This document shows positions 1-5,275 of a stretch of DNA of 7,701 bases, piece after piece. The stretch covers positions 1 to 7,701 of the forward strand of contig PHAH01000036.1 of the NCBI GenBank assembly GCA_002841655.1. Direction: 5' to 3'. The position numbers and the translations under genes were made by a program. Positions within the stretch are counted from its first letter, which is position 1. Each line of letters begins with the position of its first letter. Under the pieces are notes generated by a model. The model was not told the origin of the DNA and did not search any database. It worked only from the letters and a program-made list of their open reading frames with translations. This DNA is from Candidatus Falkowbacteria bacterium HGW-Falkowbacteria-2 (GTDB lineage: Bacteria > Patescibacteriota > Patescibacteriia > Patescibacteriales > UBA12465).

Positions 1-16
1 AATAAATATTCATTTA

Positions 17-43
17 AACTCCCGCTAAACCGCGGGAGTTTTT
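17..43 (+). terminator. Rho-independent terminator of an off-window upstream gene
   Basis: A perfect 9-bp stem (17-25 with 32-40, arms AACTCCCGC / GCGGGAGTT) closes a 6-nt loop and runs into a T tract at 39-43. No gene lies to its left inside the window, so it most likely ends a + strand gene that finishes before position 1. The arm starting with AA and the T-run make it a typical intrinsic terminator. Confidence 0.8.
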
Positions 44-77
44 GTATTCTTGCCATTATTAATAATTTGTGTCAATA

Positions 78-106
78 TTTATAAAACCCAGTTATTATTA
101 TATAAT
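78..106 (+). promoter_or_regulatory. Possible promoter of the ligB-like/def cluster
   Basis: TATAAT at 101-106 is a perfect -10 hexamer, with a weak -35 (TTTATA, 78-83) at 17 bp. Transcription would start near 113 and give a short leader to the ATG at 131. A second TATAAT at 123-128 is too close to the ATG to serve this gene. The surroundings are extremely AT-rich, so chance hexamers are likely; the call rests mainly on position after a terminator and before a gene. Confidence 0.35.
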
Positions 107-130
107 TAAGTCTCCTAAGCACTATAATTT

Positions 131-940
131 ATGCCTATTATCGCCAGTGCCTTCTTGCCTCCCTCGCCCCTCCTTATCCCTGAAATTGGCAGACAAAATC
201 ATCGACTATTAAAGAAAACCACCCTAGCCTATCAAGCCGTGGCAGACATATTAAAGTCCGAAGAGGTGGATATTATTCTCGTCATTTCTCCCAATGGCCC
301 AACACGCCCAGATGGTCTTTCCTTAAACATTGGACCAATCCTTAAAGTCAGTTTTCAGGAGTTTGGCTATCTCGCCACGATCAAATCATTTCTACCGGCT
401 CTAAGTTTGGCTGACGATCTAAAAGCACAACTCGGGCGAGAAAAACCGGTAAATTTCATTAGTCAGGGTGACCTTGATTACGGCACTGCCATCCCCCTGC
501 AGCTATTAACCGATAATCTTAAAGCTCCAAAAATACTTCCACTCTTTCCTGCTGAAAATTTAGACAACCGCTCCCATTACCTCATTGGGCAAGAAATAGG
601 AGCGGTACTACGAGCACGGCCGGAAAAAATTGCCATTATCGCCTCCGGAGATCTCTCCCACCGTTTAAAGAAAAAATCGCCAGCAGGTTACACTCCAAAA
701 GGTGCTCGCTTTGATAACCGCGTTATCGAATACTTAAATGAAGCGGCCGATGGTCGTGAAAAATTACTTTCTATCGACGAAAAGCTAGCCGAAGAAGCGC
801 TTGAAGGCGGATTAAAACAATTGTCCGTTCTACTCGGCATCATCGGTGACAGCTATGAACCAGAAATTCTCGCCTATCAAACTGACTTTGGCGTCGGCTA
901 TCTCAGTGTTAACTTTGACCTTAAAGTCGCCCCAATCTAA
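131..940 (+). CDS. LigB / class III extradiol dioxygenase-fold protein, probably without the active-site metal
   Basis: 269-aa protein of the LigB superfamily, the fold also found in Memo and in the N-terminal half of AmmeMemoRadiSam proteins. Recognisable blocks in order are the N-terminal LLIPEIG (residues 14-20), ISPNGP (52-57), DYGTAIPL (116-123), SGDLSHRL (172-179) followed by GARFD, and FGVGYL near the C terminus (253-258). In active relatives these blocks read PHPPLLIPEIG, SPHGP, DHGT, SGDLSH and YEGPFGVGY. Here the three histidines are P11, N55 and Y117, and the Glu is Q250; only D174 and H177 remain. The fold is therefore intact but the Fe-binding site appears gone, which argues against a dioxygenase. 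It is a single-domain version: no AMMECR1 domain and no radical SAM partner is visible nearby. It is the first gene of a run ending in def, 3 nt before the next start. The family is secure; the function is unknown. Confidence 0.85.
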   Translation: MPIIASAFLPPSPLLIPEIGRQNHRLLKKTTLAYQAVADILKSEEVDIILVISPNGPTRPDGLSLNIGPILKVSFQEFGYLATIKSFLPALSLADDLKAQLGREKPVNFISQGDLDYGTAIPLQLLTDNLKAPKILPLFPAENLDNRSHYLIGQEIGAVLRARPEKIAIIASGDLSHRLKKKSPAGYTPKGARFDNRVIEYLNEAADGREKLLSIDEKLAEEALEGGLKQLSVLLGIIGDSYEPEILAYQTDFGVGYLSVNFDLKVAPI

Positions 941-943
941 CAT

Positions 944-1270
944 ATGGAAAACCTAGCTGATTTATTGAAATCCAGAAAAATAAAAAAAGCTCCAGCCTAT
1001 CCTTGGCAGGACTTGGCTCTTCGCGTCATCACTCAACTCAGCATCCCCAGTTTCAAAAGAAATTCTGTATTTAAAATTTGCAAGGAGCTCTCTACTATGC
1101 AAGTCGAGAGAGCTATGAACGACACGAAAGAACTCTGCCAGACTGGCGCTGCCTGGAAATATTTTTTTAAGATTACAGATCAGTATATGCCTAAACAGGA
1201 GACTACTGCAGCACCAAAACCAAAGAAGAAAAAGAAAATTAAGCCGGAACAATTAAGTATCAGTCTATGA
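944..1270 (+). CDS. Hypothetical 108-aa protein with a basic lysine-rich tail
   Basis: I do not recognise this family. The first ~85 residues look like a small alpha-helical domain (AYPWQDLALRVITQL, then KRNSVFKICKEL and a helix around residues 53-66), and the last 25 residues form a low-complexity tail with a KPKKKKKIKP run, likely disordered and suited to nucleic-acid or ribosome contact. There is no signal peptide or membrane segment, so it should be cytoplasmic. The ATG lies 3 nt after the upstream stop, and its stop overlaps the def start in an ATGA (1267-1270), so it is translated in coupling with both neighbours. That arrangement supports it being a real gene and hints at a link with translation or nascent-chain processing, but the role is inference only. 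Confidence 0.8.
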   Translation: MENLADLLKSRKIKKAPAYPWQDLALRVITQLSIPSFKRNSVFKICKELSTMQVERAMNDTKELCQTGAAWKYFFKITDQYMPKQETTAAPKPKKKKKIKPEQLSISL

Positions 1271-1743
1271 AAGGAGAAATAAAGCCAATTTTGATTCACC
1301 CCAACCCGATTCTGCGCCAAGTGTCAGAACCGGTTGATTTGGCTTTACTCAATACTCCTGAATTCAAAAAATTTCTTGCCGATATGGATGCCACCCTGAA
1401 AGAAAAAGATGGTGCAGGTTTGGCTGCACCTCAAATTGGTGTTAGTCAGCGCGTAATTGTCATCGGCAAGCGTGATAATAAAAGCCTCTTTCTCATTAAC
1501 CCCCAAATTACCAGAAAGTCGTGGGGCAAAATTGCGGGCGAAGAGGGTTGTCTGTCTGTGGTGGACTCCCGCGGAAAAATTATCTACGGTGTTGTTGAGC
1601 GTCACAAAAATATTACCTGCCAATACTACGACCCTCAAGGCAAGAAAAAAAAGATACAAGCCGATGATCACCTTGCCCGAGTCCTGCAGCATGAGATCGA
1701 TCACATAAACGGCATCCTCTTCATTGACCACTTAATCGCATAA
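1267..1743 (+). CDS. def: Peptide deformylase
   Basis: 158-aa cytoplasmic metalloenzyme that removes the formyl group from the N-terminal formylmethionine of new proteins. All three family signatures are visible: motif I GAGLAAPQIG (residues 49-58), motif II EGCLS (93-97) with the metal-binding C95, and motif III HEIDH (142-146) with metal ligands H142 and H146 and catalytic E143. The length is within the usual 150-190 aa, and the protein is complete. The residues after EGCLS (VVDSRGK) differ from the common CLSVPG form, but the catalytic core is unchanged. The ATG overlaps the preceding stop by ATGA; an AAAGGAG string lies just after the ATG, not before it, and has no suitable start behind it, so translational coupling is the likely initiation mode. 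Its partner enzyme fmt is found about 0.8 kb downstream. Confidence 0.97.
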   Translation: MKGEIKPILIHPNPILRQVSEPVDLALLNTPEFKKFLADMDATLKEKDGAGLAAPQIGVSQRVIVIGKRDNKSLFLINPQITRKSWGKIAGEEGCLSVVDSRGKIIYGVVERHKNITCQYYDPQGKKKKIQADDHLARVLQHEIDHINGILFIDHLIA

Positions 1744-1771
1744 AAAATACCGGCTCAAGCCGGTATTTTTT
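1742..1771. terminator. Bidirectional terminator between def and dedA
   Basis: Perfect 13-bp stem, 1742-1754 with 1759-1771, around a TCAA loop. The stem begins with AAAAAA and ends with TTTTTT around a GC core (CCGGC/GCCGG), so it reads as an intrinsic terminator on both strands. It starts inside the last bases of the def stop codon and lies 11 bp from the dedA stop, serving both convergent genes. Confidence 0.93.
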
Positions 1772-1781
1772 GATATCCCTT

Positions 1782-2405
1782 TTATTTGATAATTGATTTT
1801 TTTCTTTGCTTCCAAATGAAGAGTGCTAAGATTATTGCTGCCAAGCCAATAATACCCCAAGAAATTTCGGCGTAATATGTTTTCCATAATTCTTCGTTAG
1901 CGCCAAAGAAATATCCTAGCCCCGCTAACACAAGTGTCCAAAGTAAGGAGCCAAGAAAAGTGTAGAAAATGAATTTAAAAAGAGGCATGCGCACGAATCC
2001 AGCCGGCAGTGAAATTAATTGACGGATAACAGGAATAAGGCGACCAAAGAAGGTTGAGGCACTATCATACTTCGCAAAATATAGTTCGGCGCGAGTAATT
2101 TGCTCCGGCTTAATTAACAGGAAACGGGCAAACTTCGAAGAGGCAAGACGATATATTAGTGGTCGTCCGAGGTAGTAGGCAAGAAAATAATTAAAGATGG
2201 CACCGATTAAGCTTCCTAAGACACTAGCGCCAATAACTAGCCAGATATTCAAAGTTCCCTGGGCCGCTAAATAGGCGGCTGGTGGAACCACGAGCTCTGA
2301 AGGAAAAGGGATAAATGAGCTTTCAATCGCCATTAAAAAAACAACGCCCCAGTATCCGATTTCTTGGGCAAAGGCCAGTAAGGCGTCAACGAAAGTGATT
2401 AACAT
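1782..2405 (-). CDS. DedA family (VTT/SNARE-associated domain) membrane protein
   Basis: 207-aa integral membrane protein of the DedA superfamily, whose members act as lipid or undecaprenyl-phosphate flippases and help maintain the proton motive force. Visible family marks are E28 followed by IPFPSE (32-37) with VVPPAAYLA, the FGRLIPVIRQ block (120-129), LPAGFVRM (134-140) ahead of a Phe-rich helix, and the GSLLW...GLGYFFG segment (152-168). The conserved acidic E28/E37 and basic R122/R128 residues thought to couple transport to protons are present. The C terminus is a hydrophobic helix with a basic KQRKK stop. Length is normal and the protein is complete. No Shine-Dalgarno precedes the ATG. 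It is transcribed alone, convergent to def and divergent from fmt. The substrate cannot be told from sequence. Confidence 0.92.
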   Translation of the reverse strand: MLITFVDALLAFAQEIGYWGVVFLMAIESSFIPFPSELVVPPAAYLAAQGTLNIWLVIGASVLGSLIGAIFNYFLAYYLGRPLIYRLASSKFARFLLIKPEQITRAELYFAKYDSASTFFGRLIPVIRQLISLPAGFVRMPLFKFIFYTFLGSLLWTLVLAGLGYFFGANEELWKTYYAEISWGIIGLAAIILALFIWKQRKKSIIK

Positions 2406-2447
2406 AGTTAAAAATGTGGGGTTGCTTTAAGTGAACAACCTAATGAT

Positions 2448-2475
2448 ATTATACAATATATAGCAGAAAACTCAA
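2448..2475 (-). promoter_or_regulatory. Promoter of dedA
   Basis: On the - strand, TTGAGT (complement of 2470-2475) is followed after 16 bp by a perfect TATAAT (complement of 2448-2453). The start of transcription would fall near 2441, leaving a leader of about 35 nt. It lies back to back with the fmt promoter, the two -35 boxes being only 11 bp apart. Confidence 0.6.
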
Positions 2476-2486
2476 TTGCCATACCC

Positions 2487-2515
2487 TTGCTTTTAGGCTC
2501 AAAATACGCTAAAAT
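2487..2515 (+). promoter_or_regulatory. Promoter of fmt, placing transcription start at the start codon
   Basis: TTGCTT (2487-2492) and TAAAAT (2510-2515) are 17 bp apart, a good housekeeping-type promoter. Transcription would begin about 7 nt after the -10, at 2522-2523, which coincides with the ATG at 2523. The mRNA would then be leaderless. The overlap of the promoter with upstream in-frame starts (TTG 2487, ATG 2514) argues against those starts. Confidence 0.55.
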
Positions 2516-2522
2516 GAAGCGT

Positions 2523-3485
2523 ATGAATAAGCAGATTCGCACAATTTTCATGGGTACTCCTGATTTCGCTGTACCAGGATTAAAGGCTTTAATTGAGGCC
2601 CCAGACTTTGAGGTAATCGCCGTTATTACCCAACCAGATAAACCAGTTGGTCGCAAGCACATTCTGCACGCCCCACCGGTAAAAACAGTTGCCTTGGAAG
2701 CTGGGATTCAGGTCATTCAACCAGAGAAAATCAAAACCGAAATTGATCATATCGCTGAGCTCAAACCAGACTTGGTTGTTGTCATTGCCTATGGCAAAAT
2801 CATTCCTCAGGCCATCCTTGATATCCCCCAGTATGGTTGTATCAATGTACACGCCTCCCTCCTTCCTCGCCACCGTGGCGCTTCTTGTTTGCAAGCACCA
2901 ATCCTCAAGGGTGAGAGTGAAACTGGGGTGACAATTATGCTCATGGACGCCGGACTTGATACCGGCCCAATTCTAAGACAAGAAAAAATTGAACTAAAGG
3001 GCGATGAAACCCTGACTGATTTGCATGATACTCTCTCCGAGCTCGGAGCCAAGGCTCTTATCCCAACACTGAGCTCATATTGTGAAGGCGGCATCCTCCC
3101 TGTGCCTCAAGATGAGACCCTGGCAAGCTATATTGGCTTAATGACCAAAGAAAATGGTCGCCTCACCCCGATGAGGACTGCCACTGAGCTTGAGCGCCGT
3201 GTCCGCGCCTTAAACCCTTGGCCAGGCACATATATTGAATTACCTAATGGTGAACATATCAAGGTTCTTAAAGCCGAAGTTGACGAACGAGACCACAAAC
3301 GCGCTGTTGGCGAGATTTATACGGAGAATAATGAGCTTTTCCTTGCCTGTAGACAAAATTCTTTACGTATATTAAAATTACAGCGTGAAAATCGGAACGC
3401 TTTAGACGCCTCCGACTTTTTAAAAGGAGCGACTGAAATCATCGGCCAAGTCGTGAAATCAGACACTCCCTTGATTCAAGAATAA
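2523..3485 (+). CDS. fmt: Methionyl-tRNA formyltransferase
   Basis: 320-aa cytoplasmic enzyme that transfers a formyl group from 10-formyltetrahydrofolate to Met-tRNA(fMet), making the bacterial initiator. The N-terminal Rossmann-type domain shows FMGTPDFAVPGL (9-20), QPDKPVGR (37-44), PPVK (51-54), AYGKIIP (89-95) and the catalytic block INVHASLLPRHRGA (107-120), with N108 and H110, then GLDTG (144-148) with D146; these match the N-H-D catalytic triad of the E. coli enzyme with an offset of two. The C-terminal tRNA-binding domain starts near 205, with LNPWPGTY at 230-237. Length is typical. I chose ATG 2523 because homologues begin just before IRTIFMGTPDF and because the promoter maps transcription start there; ATG 2514 would add only three residues. 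tRNA-Glu follows 4 nt after the stop and is probably on the same transcript. Confidence 0.96.
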   Translation: MNKQIRTIFMGTPDFAVPGLKALIEAPDFEVIAVITQPDKPVGRKHILHAPPVKTVALEAGIQVIQPEKIKTEIDHIAELKPDLVVVIAYGKIIPQAILDIPQYGCINVHASLLPRHRGASCLQAPILKGESETGVTIMLMDAGLDTGPILRQEKIELKGDETLTDLHDTLSELGAKALIPTLSSYCEGGILPVPQDETLASYIGLMTKENGRLTPMRTATELERRVRALNPWPGTYIELPNGEHIKVLKAEVDERDHKRAVGEIYTENNELFLACRQNSLRILKLQRENRNALDASDFLKGATEIIGQVVKSDTPLIQE

Positions 3486-3489
3486 AGCT

Positions 3490-3561
3490 GGTCCCTTCGT
3501 CTAACGGTTAGGACGCCAGGTTCTCATCCTGGTAACAGGGGTTCGATTCCCCTAGGGACTA
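3490..3561 (+). tRNA. tRNA-Glu (anticodon CTC)
   Basis: A complete cloverleaf can be folded. The acceptor stem is 3490-3496 with 3554-3560 (a G-U pair at position 1-72), the anticodon stem CCAGG/CCTGG (3516-3520, 3528-3532) encloses the loop TTCTCAT, and the T arm AGGGG-TTCGATT-CCCCT is at 3537-3553. The anticodon at 3523-3525 is CTC, reading GAG (Glu). The D arm region GTCTAACGGTTAGGAC is the normal tRNA-Glu form. The 3' CCA is not encoded (ACATACC follows), so it must be added by a CCA-adding enzyme. No separate promoter is visible; it is probably processed from the fmt transcript. Confidence 0.95.
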
Positions 3562-3568
3562 CATACCT

Positions 3569-3597
3569 AAAAGACTCTAATTAAATTAGAGTCTTTT
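3569..3597. terminator. Terminator after fmt and tRNA-Glu
   Basis: A perfect 13-bp stem, 3569-3581 with 3585-3597 (AAAAGACTCTAAT / ATTAGAGTCTTTT), with a 3-nt loop and a T run at its end. It starts 8 nt after the tRNA and should end the fmt-tRNA transcript. The symmetric A/T ends would let it work on either strand. Confidence 0.9.
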
Positions 3598-3608
3598 GTT
3601 ATAAAAAC

Positions 3609-3648
3609 AGGGGCCTGAAAAGACCCCTTATTACTCATGCTTAGCATG
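3609..3648. other. Two further small hairpins in the spacer before the MazG-like gene
   Basis: AGGGG (3609-3613) pairs with CCCCT (3624-3628) around a 10-nt loop, and CATGC (3636-3640) pairs with GCATG (3644-3648) around TTA. Read on the - strand, the first hairpin is followed by GTTTTTAT, so it resembles a weak terminator for antisense transcripts. No gene on that strand needs it. They may be decayed terminators or structural elements. Confidence 0.35.
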
Positions 3649-3728
3649 TTTGCTAGTTATTAGAAATGTGTCAATAATTCCCTTCTAAATACATTTAGTG
3701 ATAAAATATATTATATCAATATAAATAT

Positions 3729-4046
3729 ATGACAATTCAACAACTCATTGCCCTCATCATGGAGCAAGCTAAGCAAAAGGGGTTTGGTGTAAAGGCTGAT
3801 GAAATTAATGTTCCTGAAAAGATTGCCTTGATTCACTCAGAGGTATCAGAGGCTTTCGAGGCCTATCGCCATAAGAACATTGATGGCAAAGATGGCTTTA
3901 AAGAAGAACTAGGTGACGCGGTCCAACGAATTCTCCATCTCTGTGGATCCTTGGATATAGATATTGAGGAATCGATTATAAAGAAGATTAAAAGCAATGA
4001 AGATAGGGAGTGGAATTGGGATAATATGAATGAAAAACACTCGTGA
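3729..4046 (+). CDS. MazG-like nucleotide pyrophosphohydrolase
   Basis: 105-aa all-alpha NTP-PPase of the MazG superfamily; such enzymes hydrolyse (d)NTPs to monophosphate and pyrophosphate and often clean up damaged or excess nucleotides. The metal-binding pattern ExxE...ExxD is visible: E38-V-S-E41 at the end of the first long helix and E60-L-G-D63 in the next (EELGDAVQRIL), 22 residues apart as expected. The C-terminal helix KIKSNEDREW is the usual closing segment. At 105 aa it is one single domain, not the double-domain MazG. It is probably cytoplasmic and active as a dimer or tetramer. It stands alone between terminators. The ATG lies in a very AT-rich leader without a ribosome-binding site. 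Specificity (house-cleaning of modified dNTPs versus ordinary NTPs) cannot be read from the sequence. Confidence 0.88.
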   Translation: MTIQQLIALIMEQAKQKGFGVKADEINVPEKIALIHSEVSEAFEAYRHKNIDGKDGFKEELGDAVQRILHLCGSLDIDIEESIIKKIKSNEDREWNWDNMNEKHS

Positions 4047-4059
4047 TCAACTAAACACA

Positions 4060-4085
4060 AAAACGCCTCCTAGACGAGGCGTTTT
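4060..4085. terminator. Bidirectional terminator between the MazG-like gene and the ars-like operon
   Basis: A perfect 10-bp stem, AAAACGCCTC (4060-4069) with GAGGCGTTTT (4076-4085), 6-nt loop, with A and T runs on the two sides. It lies 13 bp after the stop of the + strand gene and 17 bp beyond the stop of the last - strand operon gene, so it ends both. Confidence 0.9.
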
Positions 4086-4102
4086 ATATTACCTTAAATG
4101 TA

Positions 4103-4822
4103 TTAATAACTATTAATCAAATACTTCACCAAGTACTGCAAATAATACCCACCAGCAACTATGAAAATTGAAGCCACTCCATATCTGAGCCACTTCTCAA
4201 TCTTGGAAACCGCATTAAATGTCTTGCTCACCGCGCTCATACTAAAAGCGATTAAGATTGCAAATATTATCACGGGCAACCCTGTGCCTAAAGCGTAGAC
4301 CGGAGGTAGTAATAATCCACCGGCAGAAGTCGTGACCATTGGAATTAGAGAGCCAAAGAATAGCACGCCACTGTATGGGCAGAAAGCAAAAGCAAACAGC
4401 ATACCAAGCGCCAATGATCCTAAATATCCTTTACCAGCCAACCAAACCTTTATCTTTTCCATTCTCTCACTGCCTCCCTTTACATTAATTCTAATAACTC
4501 CAAACATCACTAGGCCAACAATAATTAATAGCGGCCCTAGAACCTTGTCGCCCCAACCTTGAAAAATACTGGCGAGAGAAAATGAGGAGATACCGAAATA
4601 GATTAGAGTTGCTAAAAGCGTATAGCTAATAACTCTCCCTAAAGTATATGACAATCCAGATAGAATTGTATGTTTAGGTGTTTTGATGTCCTTCGAGATG
4701 AAGGCGATGGCGGTAATATTGGTCGCCAAAGGACAGGGGCTAATGGAAGTTAGTATACCTAATAGAAAGGCTGATAGGATGGGAATATTATAATTATCGA
4801 TTAGCGAATTAATTAATTCCAT
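4103..4822 (-). CDS. arsG: ArsG-like CcdA/DsbD-family membrane protein
   Basis: 239-aa polytopic membrane protein, about six helices, from the cytochrome c biogenesis/thiol-disulfide transporter superfamily (CcdA, DsbD-beta). The N-terminal helix carries ISPCPLATN (27-35) followed by a ...AFISKDI stretch, the form I associate with the ArsG group annotated as aminobenzylarsenical efflux permeases. C30 in SPCP and C148 in AFCPYSG are placed like the two membrane cysteines that shuttle electrons in CcdA. It could therefore export an arsenical, or pass reducing power from the cytoplasmic thioredoxin of this operon to the external ArsF-like lipoprotein encoded just upstream. It is the last gene of the operon; its ATG lies 2 nt after the ArsF-like stop. 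Family placement is strong, the ArsG label and substrate less so. Confidence 0.8.
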   Translation of the reverse strand: MELINSLIDNYNIPILSAFLLGILTSISPCPLATNITAIAFISKDIKTPKHTILSGLSYTLGRVISYTLLATLIYFGISSFSLASIFQGWGDKVLGPLLIIVGLVMFGVIRINVKGGSERMEKIKVWLAGKGYLGSLALGMLFAFAFCPYSGVLFFGSLIPMVTTSAGGLLLPPVYALGTGLPVIIFAILIAFSMSAVSKTFNAVSKIEKWLRYGVASIFIVAGGYYLQYLVKYLINSY

Positions 4823-4824
4823 AC

Positions 4825-5268
4825 TTATTTATTTAACATTGCCTCCAATTTATTTTTCAAATAACTTTTAAACTGTTCTTCGCTACTTAACAAGCGCCAG
4901 ACTCTTGCGTCTTCTTCAATATGATCTTCGCCATCATAGATAGTATTTATAAATAAGGAAGAGCCGACAGCTTGATATTTTTTAGCAAGTTCTTTGTTCT
5001 CAGGCAAATCTACATTCACTGCCCTAAACTCAATAATTCCATCTCTTAGTTCTGGTTGAAAGTATTCATACACAGTGGCCTCACTGTATTTACCTAAAGC
5101 TGTGCAAGCCGCACATCTTTGCGTGGCATGAAAATTAATTACCTCTATTTTTTCAATCGTCGGTTTTTCGGAAGATGCTTTCGCTGATTCATCCAGGCTC
5201 CGGCTGCAGCCAGAAAGAAATATTATTCCTAAAAGAAGAAATCCAAAGATAGCATATTTATTACTCAT
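4825..5268 (-). CDS. arsF: ArsF-like thioredoxin-fold lipoprotein
   Basis: 147 aa. A lipoprotein signal peptide (hydrophobic core about residues 5-18, lipobox LSGC, lipidated C21) is followed by a Ser/Glu/Lys linker and a thioredoxin-like domain from about residue 38: beta strand IEVINFHAT, redox motif RCAAC (51-55; C52 and C55), then FRAVNVDLPEN and VGSSLFIN. The domain matches the small proteins named ArsF, a proposed subunit for reduction of nitrophenyl arsenicals, always found with ArsG. The usual cis-proline before the third strand is not seen; SSL (103-105) occupies that place. It should be anchored on the outer face of the cytoplasmic membrane. Its start is 7 nt after the permease stop, and ArsG follows after 2 nt. 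Family similarity is by memory of motif pattern; nitroreductase activity is not proven. Confidence 0.78.
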   Translation of the reverse strand: MSNKYAIFGFLLLGIIFLSGCSRSLDESAKASSEKPTIEKIEVINFHATQRCAACTALGKYSEATVYEYFQPELRDGIIEFRAVNVDLPENKELAKKYQAVGSSLFINTIYDGEDHIEEDARVWRLLSSEEQFKSYLKNKLEAMLNK

Positions 5269-5275
5269 AACTTTA

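Noticed and set aside
131..940. LigB-like gene as an ArsI-type C-As lyase linked to the arsenical operon
   Set aside because: ArsI is a vicinal-oxygen-chelate (class I type) dioxygenase with a different fold, and this protein lacks metal ligands; it is also over 3 kb away on the other strand.
1345..1731. Long open frame on the - strand opposite def
   Set aside because: It lies entirely antisense to a secure, motif-complete gene and its translation has no recognisable domain.
2487..2522. Upstream in-frame starts for fmt (TTG 2487, ATG 2514)
   Set aside because: They add residues not expected in the family and overlap the best promoter; ATG 2523 fits both homology and the mapped -10.
3570..3639. 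A 23-codon frame on the - strand through the post-tRNA hairpins
   Set aside because: It reads through a strong terminator stem and has no promoter or family resemblance; chance frame.
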